This document shows positions 1 to 8,376 of a DNA stretch of 48,100 nucleotides, one piece after another. Position 1 is the stretch's first letter. Each line of letters begins with the position of its first letter. A program made the position numbers and the translations under genes. The stretch is from Myxococcales bacterium (GTDB lineage: Bacteria; Myxococcota; Polyangia; Polyangiales; Polyangiaceae): the NCBI GenBank assembly GCA_003151595.1, contig PLXW01000095.1, positions 108,408 through 156,507 of the forward strand. The letters are read 5' to 3'. The notes under the pieces were generated by a model that saw nothing but the letters and a program-made list of their open reading frames with translations, was not told the origin of the DNA and made no database searches.

Positions 1-2219
1 TCTGGCAGATGGGCGAGACCGGGCCGTGTGGTCCGTGCACCGAGATCCATTTCTGGAACGGCGAAGGCGACGCCGACCTCGGGAAGTTCCTCGAAGAGCC
101 CACGCCCGACGGCAAGGGGTGGATGGAGATCTGGAACCTGGTCTTCATGCAGTTCGAGCGGAGCCTGGTCGACGGCGTCGCGAAGCTCGAGCCGCTCCCC
201 AAGCCGTGCGTCGACACCGGCGCCGGGCTCGAGCGCGTGACCAGCGTGCTTCAGGGGAAGACGAGTAACTACGAGACCGATCTCCTTCGCGCGCTCGTCG
301 ATGAAGCGGCGAACCTCTCGGGCAAGCCCTACACGGGTTCGCAGGGCGACGACGACGTCTCGATGCGCGTCATCGCCGATCACGCCCGCACCACCGCGTT
401 TCTGATCGCCGAAGGGGTGTTCCCGGATCGCGCCGGACGTCCGTACGTCCTTCGTCGCGTCATGCGCCGCGCGATTCGCCACGGTCACCGCCTCGGTATC
501 GCGCGCCCGTTCCTTCATGAGGTCGCGGCCAAGGTCGTGGAGTCGATGGGGGATCAGTACCCCGAGCTCCGCGAGCGACGTGACCTGATCCTGAGCATCA
601 CCGAGCAAGAAGAGGTTCGCTTCCGGCAGACGATCGATCGCGGGCTGAAGATCCTCGACGAAGAGATCGCCTCGATGAAGGCGCGCGGGTCCTCGACCGT
701 GAACGGCGACGTCGCGTTCAAGCTGTACGACACGTACGGGTTCCCGCTCGATCTCACCGAGGTCATCGCGAAGGAGCGCGACCTCACGGTCGACGCCGCC
801 GGCTACGAGAAGGCGCTCGAAGAGCAGCGCGCGCGGAGCGAAGGGTCGAAGGTCGGAGATGCCGCGGTCGAAGACGTCTGGCGCAAGGCGCTCGACCTCG
901 TGCCGAACGGCGCGTGCACGTTCATCGGGTACGAGCGCGAAGAGGGGGAGGCCAAGGTCGTCGCGATCGTGAAAGGCGCGCACCTCGTCGACCACGCCAC
1001 GGCGGGCGAAGAGGTCACCGTCGTCGTCGACACGACGCCGTTCTACGGCGAGGCGGGCGGGCAAGTGGGCGATCGCGGCGTCATCCGCGCGTCGACGCCG
1101 GGCGCGGAAAACGGGGAAGGGGCCTTCACGTTCGAAGTGCGCGACACGCAGAAGCCGATCACGGGGCTCATCGCCCACGAGGGTCAGCTACAGGTCGGCG
1201 AGCTGCGCGTCGGGCAATCAGTTCGGCTCGTGGTCGATCACGATCGGCGCACGGCCACGCGACGCAATCACTCGGCGACCCACCTCCTCCATTACGCGCT
1301 CCGCACCGTGCTCGGCGAGCAGGCGGCGCAGAAAGGGTCGCTCGTCGGACCCGATCGCCTTCGCTTCGACTTCTCGTTCGGCCGCCCGGTCACGCCCGAA
1401 GAGATCACGCGTATCGAGGACATGGTGAACGCGAAGATCCTGCTCGCTGCGGCGGTCACCACCGAGGTGCTCCCGATCGCCGACGCGCGCGCGCGCGGAG
1501 CGGTCGCGATCTTCGAGGAGAAATACGGCGACGTGGTCCGCGTGCTCACGATGACGCGCGACTCCGTCGAGCTGTGCGGCGGAACGCACGCGCGGAACCT
1601 CGGCGAGATCGGTCTCTTCAAGATCGAGAGCGAAGGGGGCGTCGCGGCCGGAGTTCGGCGCATCGAAGCGGCGACGGGGTTGAACGCGCTGGCCTACGTG
1701 CGCAGGCTCGAAGGGACGATCCGAAGCGCGGCGCGCGCGGTGCGCAGCGGGGTAGGGGACGTCGGCGAGAAGATCGAGAAGCTCGTGGAGCGCGATCGCG
1801 CGCTCGAGAAGGAGATCGCCGACCTGAAGAAGAAGGTGGCGATGGGCGGCAGCGGCGGCGGCGGCATCGACGAGATGATCTCGCACGCGCGCAACATCCC
1901 CGGAGGGCGTGCGCTCGTCGTGCGGGTCGATGGCAGCGACGCCGCGACGCTGCGTGACCTCGCCGAGAAGCTGCGCGACAAGCTGGGCGACGCGGTGGTC
2001 CTCATCGGCGCGGTGAACGGCGAGAAGGCTTCGCTGGTGCTCGCCGTGAGTCCGTCGCTGACCGCCCGTTACAAAGCGGGCGAGCTGATCAAGCCGGTCG
2101 CGCAAGGCGTCGGCGGATCAGGCGGCGGGCGGCCCGACATGGCGCAGGCCGGCGGAACCGACGTCGGGAAGATCGACGAAGCGATGAATCGCCTCTACGG
2201 GCTCGTCGAAGCGAGCTAG
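1..2219 (+). CDS. alaS: Alanyl-tRNA synthetase, 3' part (5' end outside window)
   Basis: Charges tRNA-Ala with alanine in the cytoplasm and hydrolyses mischarged Ser/Gly-tRNA. The window opens inside the gene; reading from base 3 gives WQMGETGPCGPCTEIH, the conserved end of the class II catalytic core. About 738 residues are visible of a family usually near 875, so roughly 140-160 N-terminal residues lie upstream. Counting from the Met codon at base 9, the editing domain has HSATH at about 421-425 and CGGTH at 523-527, the zinc-binding histidine and cysteine pairs. A coiled-coil linker follows at about 590-620, and the C-terminal domain ends with the glycine-rich GGSGGGRPDMAQAGG near 705-720. 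It converges on the GAF gene with only four bases between the two stop codons. The family assignment is certain. Confidence 0.97.
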   Translation, partial: WQMGETGPCGPCTEIHFWNGEGDADLGKFLEEPTPDGKGWMEIWNLVFMQFERSLVDGVAKLEPLPKPCVDTGAGLERVTSVLQGKTSNYETDLLRALVDEAANLSGKPYTGSQGDDDVSMRVIADHARTTAFLIAEGVFPDRAGRPYVLRRVMRRAIRHGHRLGIARPFLHEVAAKVVESMGDQYPELRERRDLILSITEQEEVRFRQTIDRGLKILDEEIASMKARGSSTVNGDVAFKLYDTYGFPLDLTEVIAKERDLTVDAAGYEKALEEQRARSEGSKVGDAAVEDVWRKALDLVPNGACTFIGYEREEGEAKVVAIVKGAHLVDHATAGEEVTVVVDTTPFYGEAGGQVGDRGVIRASTPGAENGEGAFTFEVRDTQKPITGLIAHEGQLQVGELRVGQSVRLVVDHDRRTATRRNHSATHLLHYALRTVLGEQAAQKGSLVGPDRLRFDFSFGRPVTPEEITRIEDMVNAKILLAAAVTTEVLPIADARARGAVAIFEEKYGDVVRVLTMTRDSVELCGGTHARNLGEIGLFKIESEGGVAAGVRRIEAATGLNALAYVRRLEGTIRSAARAVRSGVGDVGEKIEKLVERDRALEKEIADLKKKVAMGGSGGGGIDEMISHARNIPGGRALVVRVDGSDAATLRDLAEKLRDKLGDAVVLIGAVNGEKASLVLAVSPSLTARYKAGELIKPVAQGVGGSGGGRPDMAQAGGTDVGKIDEAMNRLYGLVEAS

Positions 2220-2223
2220 CGGG

Positions 2224-2952
2224 TCACTCGTCGAGCGGCGGAGCGATCAGCTTGCCGATGCTCTTGTCGGCGTCGCGCAGGAGCTCGCCGAGCTTCTGCG
2301 TGGCGTAGCGCGCGGCTGCGACGTGGCGATCGTCGAAGCACGAGCCGTCGAGCGGATCGATGAGCTCGATCGCGCCGAGCGACGCGCTCTGATCGATCAC
2401 GGGTGCCACGAGCACGCTCCACGCGCCGCCCACGATCCCGTGACGCACGAGCGGCGCGCGCGCCCCTTCGAAGTTCACGACGCGCGGGACCTTCTTCGCG
2501 AAGGCCTCGGCGAGCAGCGGATCGTCGCTCTCGTGACGCGCGTTGAGCAGCATCGTGCCGCTCTTGCCGAGGGCGTACACGATGACGAAGTTCTTTTCGC
2601 GGGCGTCCCAGAGGTGCGCGATCGCCGCGCGACAACCGACCGCTTGCACGCACGCCGCGAGGCACACGCTGGCGGCTTCCACCGCGCGCTCGCACGAGAT
2701 CCCGCGAAGCGCGTTCATCACCACGTCCAACGGATCGTCTTCGCCCAGCGGATGGAGGAGCGTCGCTCGCTGGTGCGAGTCGCTCGCCTCACGCGGCGCC
2801 TCCTGCTCGATGAGCTCGAGGTCGATCGAGTTCAGCGTGAGCCGCGGCTCCGACTTGGTGGGAACGCGCCGCGGGGCTCGCGCCGTGGTCGATGACGACG
2901 GTGTGGGACGCGGGACTCGAAGCGCGGGACGGGGGGGAACTGCGGCGGCCAT
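2224..2952 (-). CDS. GAF-domain protein, putative signalling
   Basis: A protein of 242 residues. The first 60 or so are Pro/Arg/Ser-rich and probably disordered. From about residue 70 to 235 it reads as a GAF sensor domain, with helices bearing CLAACVQAVGCRAAIAHLWD and strands such as FVIVYALG, VLVAPVID and LGAIELIDP. No output domain, kinase motif or DNA-binding motif is visible, so it may act through a partner. The ATG at 2952 was chosen because GGAG sits seven bases upstream, and a sigma-54-like promoter lies just before that. The frame stays open to 3174, but that extension is Arg-rich and looks non-coding. The fold is fairly clear; the ligand and role are unknown. Confidence 0.8.
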   Translation of the reverse strand: MAAAVPPRPALRVPRPTPSSSTTARAPRRVPTKSEPRLTLNSIDLELIEQEAPREASDSHQRATLLHPLGEDDPLDVVMNALRGISCERAVEAASVCLAACVQAVGCRAAIAHLWDAREKNFVIVYALGKSGTMLLNARHESDDPLLAEAFAKKVPRVVNFEGARAPLVRHGIVGGAWSVLVAPVIDQSASLGAIELIDPLDGSCFDDRHVAAARYATQKLGELLRDADKSIGKLIAPPLDE

Positions 2953-2976
2953 GGTAAGTCTCCGAGCTCTCCTCAT

Positions 2977-2992
2977 CGCAAGCGGCGTTCCA
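2977..2992 (-). promoter_or_regulatory. Sigma-54 (-24/-12) promoter candidate for the GAF gene
   Basis: Read on the minus strand the sequence is TGGAACGCCGCTTGCG. GG and GC have the required ten-base spacing, and it matches the consensus TGGCACG-N4-TTGC at ten of the eleven fixed positions. The predicted start of transcription, near 2966-2969, leaves about 15 bases before the ATG at 2952, with GGAG inside them. Position and match are both good. No activator site was identified. Confidence 0.6.
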
Positions 2993-3195
2993 CGGCGCGA
3001 GTCGCTCGCGAACATGTGCAAGATGCAAGCAGCAGCGTCCGGCGTGCGTCTGTGCAGGAAACCCCGCAGTCGCATTGGACAAAACGCGCACATCCACGCC
3101 GCATTCGCGCGCGGGCGCCTGGATCGACGGACCTCCGGGGGGAACGCCGCGATGGCTCGGTCCAGCGGCGCCAAAGGCGTCCGCGTCTACCATGA

Positions 3196-3996
3196 TTACG
3201 CGAGCAGCTCGCCGCGCGAGACGGTGACGGCGTCACCGCCGAGGAACGCCCGCCCCGCGTCAACTCGGACGCGCACGACTCCGCCGCGGGCCGACGCCTG
3301 GTATGCGGTCATCGCGCTCTTGCCCAGGCGCGGTGACCAGTACGCCGCGAGCGAGCAGTGCGCGGATCCCGTCACCGGGTCCTCGTCGATTCCCATGCGC
3401 GGCGCGAAGAAGCGCGACACGAAATCGAACGGAGTCTCACTCTTTGCGCGCGCCGTCACGACGAACGCGCGGGCATCGATCCTCGCGAGCGCCGCGAAGT
3501 CCGGCGCGAGCGCGCGCACGTCGTCTTCGCGCGGGAGCTCGACGAGCACGACGTCGCGCGTTCGCCCGACGAGGGAGGGTCGGCCGCATCGCAACGCGAT
3601 CTCGAGCCCCGCCGGACTCTCGATCGCTTCGGTCGGCGAGGCCGGGAAATCGAGCGTGATCCCTTCGCCGTCGCGCGCCGCCGTGAGCACGCCGCTCTTC
3701 GTGTGAAACCGGATCGCGCGCGAAGCCTCGGCCCGCTTCGTCTCGAAGAGCACGTGCGCGCTGGCGAGCGTCGCGTGTCCGCACAGGTCTACTTCGACCA
3801 CCGGCGTGAACCAGCGGAGCCCGTACTCGTTCTCCCCCTGCGGCACGAGGAACGCCGTCTCCGACAGGTTCATCTCGCGCGCCACGAGCTTCATCCACTC
3901 GGCGTCGCGCGCCTCCGGGAGCAGGCACACCGCCGCCGGGTTCCCTGAGAACGGACGCGAGGCGAACGCATCGACCACGAACAACGGAAGGCTCAT
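3196..3996 (-). CDS. PhzF-family isomerase-like protein
   Basis: A 266-residue protein of the PhzF/DapF-like fold, cytosolic, close to the usual family length of 260-300. Signatures are DAFASRPFSGNPAAVC at the N-terminus, NLSETAF with the conserved catalytic-type Glu near residue 46, FTPVVEVDLCGHATLASAHV, and GIDEDPVTGSAHCSLAAYW near the C-terminus. Phenazine PhzF isomerises trans-2,3-dihydro-3-hydroxyanthranilate, but most homologues lie outside phenazine loci, as here, and their substrate is unknown. No phenazine genes are nearby. The ATG at 3996 gives the expected N-terminus, and the gene stands alone between two minus-strand genes. Family certain, reaction unknown. Confidence 0.92.
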   Translation of the reverse strand: MSLPLFVVDAFASRPFSGNPAAVCLLPEARDAEWMKLVAREMNLSETAFLVPQGENEYGLRWFTPVVEVDLCGHATLASAHVLFETKRAEASRAIRFHTKSGVLTAARDGEGITLDFPASPTEAIESPAGLEIALRCGRPSLVGRTRDVVLVELPREDDVRALAPDFAALARIDARAFVVTARAKSETPFDFVSRFFAPRMGIDEDPVTGSAHCSLAAYWSPRLGKSAMTAYQASARGGVVRVRVDAGRAFLGGDAVTVSRGELLA

Positions 3997-4084
3997 TCGC
4001 CAACCATCCCGCGCGCCCCGATGTGCGTCGAGTGCTCGCCGCGTGATCGGTCGCGCGCGCAGATCAGCGTTCCGGCGAAGCGGA

Positions 4085-4102
4085 GGCGGGTCGGGACCCG
4101 CC
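4085..4102 (-). terminator. GC-rich hairpin after the small conserved gene
   Basis: GGCGGGTC and GACCCGCC form a near-perfect stem about 20 bases past the minus-strand stop codon at 4122. There is no T-run on either side, so it may be a weak or Rho-assisted terminator, or only a chance GC palindrome. Confidence 0.3.
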
Positions 4103-4121
4103 GACCCACGCGACTAGCCGA

Positions 4122-4445
4122 CTAACGCACGGCTCGCAGGCGCGCCTTGGCCGGCGGCTTGAGCGGGGGCAATACAGGCCCACGATGTGTGCCACGCTCG
4201 AGCCGCGTGCGCAGAATGGGCGGCAGATAGATCGCTTCGAGGTCGAACGTCGAGAGCGCTTCGGAGAGGATCCCGATCTTCTCGAGCACCGGAAGCCGTT
4301 CGTCGATGACCACGAACGGACTCCCGTGCAAGCGGCAGAGGCCCCCTTTGCCGCCATTCTTCGCGTCGAACGCTTCGAATCGCACGGCGATGCCGAGCCG
4401 CTTCGCGAGCTTCTCAAGCTCCGCGAGGATCTCGGTGGTCGTCAC
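4122..4445 (-). CDS. Small conserved protein of unknown function
   Basis: A protein of 107 residues from a GTG start at 4445 (VTTTEILAELEKLAKRLG). It has an N-terminal amphipathic helix, then a central GGKGGLCRLHGSPFVVID stretch that looks like two strands around a Gly-rich turn, then helices with LEKIGILSEALSTFDLEAIY. Small proteins with this LEKLAKRLG...GGLCR...E.L..F.L...Y.PP pattern occur in several bacterial phyla, but I know of no assigned function. The frame is open to 4616; the extra part is Arg/Ser-rich and unlike protein, so the shorter start was preferred although no clear ribosome site precedes it. It is divergent from the kinase gene, with 207 bases between. Confidence 0.7.
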   Translation of the reverse strand: MTTTEILAELEKLAKRLGIAVRFEAFDAKNGGKGGLCRLHGSPFVVIDERLPVLEKIGILSEALSTFDLEAIYLPPILRTRLERGTHRGPVLPPLKPPAKARLRAVR

Positions 4446-4652
4446 GAGCGGAAGCGTATCATCGAGCCGCTTCCTGTCCCGTGACGCCGCACGTCTCCAT
4501 CCCGCCTCGGTTCTTCGCGATGCGCTTCGCCAACCCCTTGAATGAGCGGGGACGAGAAAGCGCGCGGAGGACGCCACGGCAATTGCTTCGGCGGCGCGGA
4601 TCGACGACCCTGACATGGGCCAGTACTTCCCTAGGTAGACGACCCGTCAACG

Positions 4653-6380
4653 ATGAGCGACGCCTCGCGCAGCCAGCCGCCGCCGATAGGCAACGGCACC
4701 ATCATCAACGACCGGTACGAGATCCGTCAGAGTCTCGGAAAAGGCGGGATGGGTGAGGTGTTCCTTGCGTACGACCGCGCGGCCCAACAATCCGTCGCGC
4801 TGAAGATCGTGCGCGAGGAATCGCGCATGCCCGGGGACGACGAAGCGCTCCGCCAGGAGCTGATCCACGCGCGCTCGGTCGGCCACCCGAACGTCTGCCG
4901 CGTCCACGACCTCGCGCCCAGCATCTACGGGCCGATCCTGGTGATGGAGTACATCACCGGCCAGACACTCCACACGCACATCCGCCGGAAGAAGGCCCAG
5001 GGCGGGTACACGTCCGACGAGTTCCGGAAGATCGCGCACGAGATCGCGTCCGGCGTGGCGGCGATTCACGCGCAGGGGCTCGTTCACGGCGACCTGAAGC
5101 CGGGCAACGTCATGGTCATGTCCGCGCCGGACGGTTCGTTCGGCAAGGCGGTCGTCCTCGACTTCGGCTTCGCGAAAGAGCGCGCGCGCGCTTCCGCTCG
5201 CAGGCCCGGCGCTCCGCCTGACGGAGGCACGCCGAACTACATGGCGCCGGAGCGGATTCGATCCGGCGGCGCTTCGCCCGAAGACGACGTCTACGCGCTC
5301 GGCCTCACGCTCTGGGAAATGTGGACCTGCCGCGTGCCCGAGCCCGGATACAAACCGCGCGCGAAGACGATGCGCCAGCAGATCATGTTCGACGTCCCGG
5401 CCGGGCTGTCGACGGACGAGATCAAGCAGGTCTTCCGTTGCCTCGCGGACGATCCGCAGCAGCGCTTGCCCGCGCGCCATCTCCGCTTCTTCAACCCGGT
5501 CACGCTCACCACGAACCCGATGCAGGTTCCGCGTGAGCGGCTCGATCCAGGGCCGCCGCCGGGACGCAACGCGACCGCGCAGTTTCAGCCGGGCCAGCAA
5601 GGGCTGCTCGCGACGTTCGCGACGAATGCGCAAGAGTTCGTGGGCGAGCTCATCTCGCTCGACAAGCCGCACCTCACGATAGGACGCCGGACCGACAACG
5701 ACATCGTCGTCCCCGAAGCGACGGCCAGCGGGCAGCACGCGACGCTCACGTGGCAGAGCGGGAGCTGGCTCATCGACGATCAAGGGTCGACGAACGGAAC
5801 GTACGTCGATCACACGTACGAGCGTCGCAAGCAGGTGAACCTGATGCACGGCGGCGAGGTGCAGCTCGGTGAGCTTCGCTTCAAGCTGGTGTCGTTCATC
5901 GCAGAGAGCGCCGGGCACAAGCGCGCGCGCGCGTACCTCGCGAAGCGCGACGGGCTCACCGGGATCCTCACGCGCGACCCGCTACTGAAGGCGCTCGATG
6001 AAGAGGTCGGGTTCTCCGAGTGGGTCGAAGCTCCGCTGACGATCGCGCGGTACGAGCTGCGCGGGCCGAATCGTCTGGTCAGCGATCGCCCGACGATCCT
6101 CGAGATGCTCGCGTTCCGTCGCGCCGCGACGCGCGTCGTCGAGCTGACCGACATGCTCCTCTTGTCGCTCATCGCCGTGACCGCCGGGCGCACCGGGCCG
6201 CTCCGTTTCTGCGTGGCGATGGTCGGGCCGGGGGCACAAGAAGCGCGGAACCTCGTCGAGCAGGTCGTCGGTCAGGTCACCGGGATGCTTCCGGAAGGGC
6301 TCGAGCTCGTGGCGTCGATCGCGCGCTGCGAGCAAGGGGTCAACGTCCGCACGCTCATCGATCCCGCGCCGCCCGCTTAG
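4653..6380 (+). CDS. Ser/Thr protein kinase with FHA and degenerate GGDEF-like domains
   Basis: A 575-residue cytosolic signalling protein with three modules. Residues 22-280 are a eukaryotic-type kinase: glycine loop GKGGMGEV (29-36), Lys51 in VALK, catalytic loop HGDLKPGN (145-152), DFG at 170-172 and APE at 198-200. The catalytic loop has HGD in place of HRD, so it is a non-RD kinase. A Pro/Gln-rich linker follows. Residues 335-412 form an FHA phosphothreonine-binding domain (TIGRRTDNDIVV, GSTNGTYV). Residues 430-570 start with KRDGLTGILTRDPLLKALDEE, the usual opening of a GGDEF diguanylate cyclase domain, but no GGDEF/GGEEF active-site motif is present, so cyclase activity is unlikely. 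No transmembrane segment is seen. A membrane protein starts 23 bases downstream and is probably co-transcribed. Confidence 0.93.
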   Translation: MSDASRSQPPPIGNGTIINDRYEIRQSLGKGGMGEVFLAYDRAAQQSVALKIVREESRMPGDDEALRQELIHARSVGHPNVCRVHDLAPSIYGPILVMEYITGQTLHTHIRRKKAQGGYTSDEFRKIAHEIASGVAAIHAQGLVHGDLKPGNVMVMSAPDGSFGKAVVLDFGFAKERARASARRPGAPPDGGTPNYMAPERIRSGGASPEDDVYALGLTLWEMWTCRVPEPGYKPRAKTMRQQIMFDVPAGLSTDEIKQVFRCLADDPQQRLPARHLRFFNPVTLTTNPMQVPRERLDPGPPPGRNATAQFQPGQQGLLATFATNAQEFVGELISLDKPHLTIGRRTDNDIVVPEATASGQHATLTWQSGSWLIDDQGSTNGTYVDHTYERRKQVNLMHGGEVQLGELRFKLVSFIAESAGHKRARAYLAKRDGLTGILTRDPLLKALDEEVGFSEWVEAPLTIARYELRGPNRLVSDRPTILEMLAFRRAATRVVELTDMLLLSLIAVTAGRTGPLRFCVAMVGPGAQEARNLVEQVVGQVTGMLPEGLELVASIARCEQGVNVRTLIDPAPPA

Positions 6381-6403
6381 CCTCGTGCTAAACGCCTCGG
6401 CGC

Positions 6404-7120
6404 GTGTCGGACCTCACTCCCAACCCCTCGCATTCGCCGCAATCGCCGCAGCAAACGCCTGAGCCGCGTTCGCTCACGTCGCGTCCGCCGCCTCCGGGCC
6501 GGCTCGACGCGGTCCTGGGCGGAGTCGACCGCGTGGCGCGCCTCCAGACGATCGCCGCGGTGGTCCTCGGTCTCGCGCTGATCGCGATCCCGCTCTACTT
6601 GTGGCGGCGCCCGCGATCCGAGTCGCCGCCCGTGACGAGCGCGCTCACTTCTTCAGGGTCGCTCGATGCCGGGGCGCCCGATGCTTCGGCGGTGGTCGCG
6701 GCGCTCCCCGGTCCGACGGTCTCGCTCTCCGACGCGAAGGTGATGGAGTGCCATGACACGGGCTCACGCCGCACGCGCCCCGACGACTGCGACCACCTCG
6801 CGGCCGTCGAGAAGGGGCTGTCGACCGCGATCGCGGCGTCGTCGTCGTGCCTTCCGACGTCGGCCGGCGGCGGCACGCTGGTCTACGTTGTCGACGCGAG
6901 CTTCGCGCGGAAGCGCCACCCCATCGACCTGATGGTCCCGCGCGACGGTCGCTCGCTCAAGAACGCGCACGGCGCGGCGGCGGCAGCGGCGGTCAGCGGG
7001 TGCATGGCGGTCGTGAAAAAGGGGCTGGAGAGCGTGGCGCTTGACGGCGTCCCCCACGCGCACGCACGCTACAAAGTGGCGATCACCGCGACGTACGCGG
7101 CCCCCACGACTCCCCAGTGA
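6404..7120 (+). CDS. Single-pass membrane protein of unknown function
   Basis: A 238-residue protein starting at GTG, 23 bases after the kinase stop codon, so probably in the same operon. Residues 1-35 are Pro/Ser/Gln-rich and presumably cytoplasmic. One transmembrane helix lies at about 49-67 (IAAVVLGLALIAIPLYLW), followed by RR, and a periplasmic part follows. That part has four cysteines, one of them in VMECHDTGSRR, and strands such as GGTLVYVVDASFA and ARYKVAITATY. The layout of disordered cytoplasmic tail, one helix and extracytoplasmic domain recalls kinase substrates or energy-coupling proteins, but no named domain is recognised. A phosphorylation target of the kinase upstream is only a guess. 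Confidence 0.75.
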   Translation: MSDLTPNPSHSPQSPQQTPEPRSLTSRPPPPGRLDAVLGGVDRVARLQTIAAVVLGLALIAIPLYLWRRPRSESPPVTSALTSSGSLDAGAPDASAVVAALPGPTVSLSDAKVMECHDTGSRRTRPDDCDHLAAVEKGLSTAIAASSSCLPTSAGGGTLVYVVDASFARKRHPIDLMVPRDGRSLKNAHGAAAAAAVSGCMAVVKKGLESVALDGVPHAHARYKVAITATYAAPTTPQ

Positions 7121-7154
7121 CGCTCACCCCCCTGTGACCCTTACAAAGCGGACC

Positions 7155-8312
7155 ATGCGAAAGACGGTGCGGCGCGCGATGGAGCGCACCGTGCTCTCGT
7201 TGGTCAACGGCCTGGCCTACGTCATCGACGGCGCGGCCAAGCCGACGATGGGGAACGTCGCCAAGGACCTCGTCCTCAAGAAGGGGAAGCTCGAGCTGTG
7301 GCGCGTGCGGCCGATCGAGCGCGAGACCGTCGAGATCGGGCACCACGAGCTCGACGTGGAGCTCGTGCCTCGCCATCCGGTGCCGGTGCTCCTCATCCCG
7401 CCGTTGATGGTGCGGCCGTACGTCTACGACCTCCGCCCCGAGCACTCGATGGTGCGCGCGCTTCGCAACGCGGGGTTCGACGTCTTCATCGTCGACTTCG
7501 GCGTCCCCGACAAAGCCGACGAAGGGCTTCGCCTCGACGACTACATCCTCGACTTCGTGCCGGCGTGCATCGACGCCGCGATCGAGACGAGCGGGAGGCC
7601 CGAAATTACGCTCGCCGGTTACTGCATGGGGGCCATCTTCGCGCTGCTCCACGTGGCGACGTTCGACGACGCGCGCGTGAAGAACATCGTCGCCATCGGC
7701 GCGCCGGTGAACTTCGAGAAGATGGGGATCCTCACGGTGGCGACCCGGCTCGGCATGCCGTTCGTGGACACCGTGCTCGATCGCATGGGCAACGTGTCGG
7801 GCAAGCTCTCGGGGGCCGGCTTCAAGCTCCTCTCCGGAACCAAGGCGATCACCAAGTACGCCGACCTCTTCGCCAACCTCTACGACGAAGAGTACGTGCG
7901 CGGCTTCGACTCCATCGACACGTGGCTCTCGGAGATGATCCCATATCCGAAGGAAGCGTTCCGTCAGATGGTCAAGGAGGTCGTGCACGGCAACAAGATG
8001 CTCAAGAACGAGCTCGTGTTCCGCGACCCCGTGACCAAGGAAGAGCGCCGCTCGGATCTCGGTCGCGTGAAGTGCCCACTGCTCGCGTTCGCTGGGCGCA
8101 CGGACAACATCGCGACGCCGGAATCGACCGAGGCGATCCTCGGGCTCGTCCCGGCGAAGGACAAGACGTACCGCGTCGTTCCCGGCGGTCACATCGGCGT
8201 CGTGGCCGGCTCGTCGGCGCCGAAGGCCGTCTGGCAGCCGATGATCCAGTGGCTGCGCGAGCAAAACCAGCGAAAGAGCGTGCTGGACCTGCGCGCGGCG
8301 GAGTCGGGCTAG
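7155..8312 (+). CDS. PhaC-like polyhydroxyalkanoate synthase / alpha-beta hydrolase
   Basis: A protein of 385 residues with the layout of class I/III PHA synthases, which polymerise hydroxyacyl-CoA into storage polyester. It has VLLIPPLMVRPYVYDLRP and FDVFIVDFGVPDKADEG near the N-terminal half of the fold, the lipase-type box GYCMGA with Cys157, then Asp317 (GRTDNIATPES) and His346 (GGHIGVV), giving the Cys-Asp-His triad. The box differs from the usual G-x-C-x-G-G in its last residue. Its length suits class III PhaC, but no phaE partner is adjacent. The ATG at 7155 is preferred; a GTG at 7134 is possible, and the frame open from 7041 overlaps the previous gene. Fold and triad are clear; PHA synthesis is likely but unproven. 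Confidence 0.85.
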   Translation: MRKTVRRAMERTVLSLVNGLAYVIDGAAKPTMGNVAKDLVLKKGKLELWRVRPIERETVEIGHHELDVELVPRHPVPVLLIPPLMVRPYVYDLRPEHSMVRALRNAGFDVFIVDFGVPDKADEGLRLDDYILDFVPACIDAAIETSGRPEITLAGYCMGAIFALLHVATFDDARVKNIVAIGAPVNFEKMGILTVATRLGMPFVDTVLDRMGNVSGKLSGAGFKLLSGTKAITKYADLFANLYDEEYVRGFDSIDTWLSEMIPYPKEAFRQMVKEVVHGNKMLKNELVFRDPVTKEERRSDLGRVKCPLLAFAGRTDNIATPESTEAILGLVPAKDKTYRVVPGGHIGVVAGSSAPKAVWQPMIQWLREQNQRKSVLDLRAAESG

Positions 8313-8376
8313 ACGCGTAGAGATTCTGGCGATCGCGTTGGCGCGGGTGCCCGAAGCGCATTAAGTTGGCGCGCAG

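Noticed and set aside
2953..3174. N-terminal extension of the GAF protein
   Set aside because: Arg-rich, not protein-like, and a good ribosome site plus a sigma-54 element mark the start at 2952.
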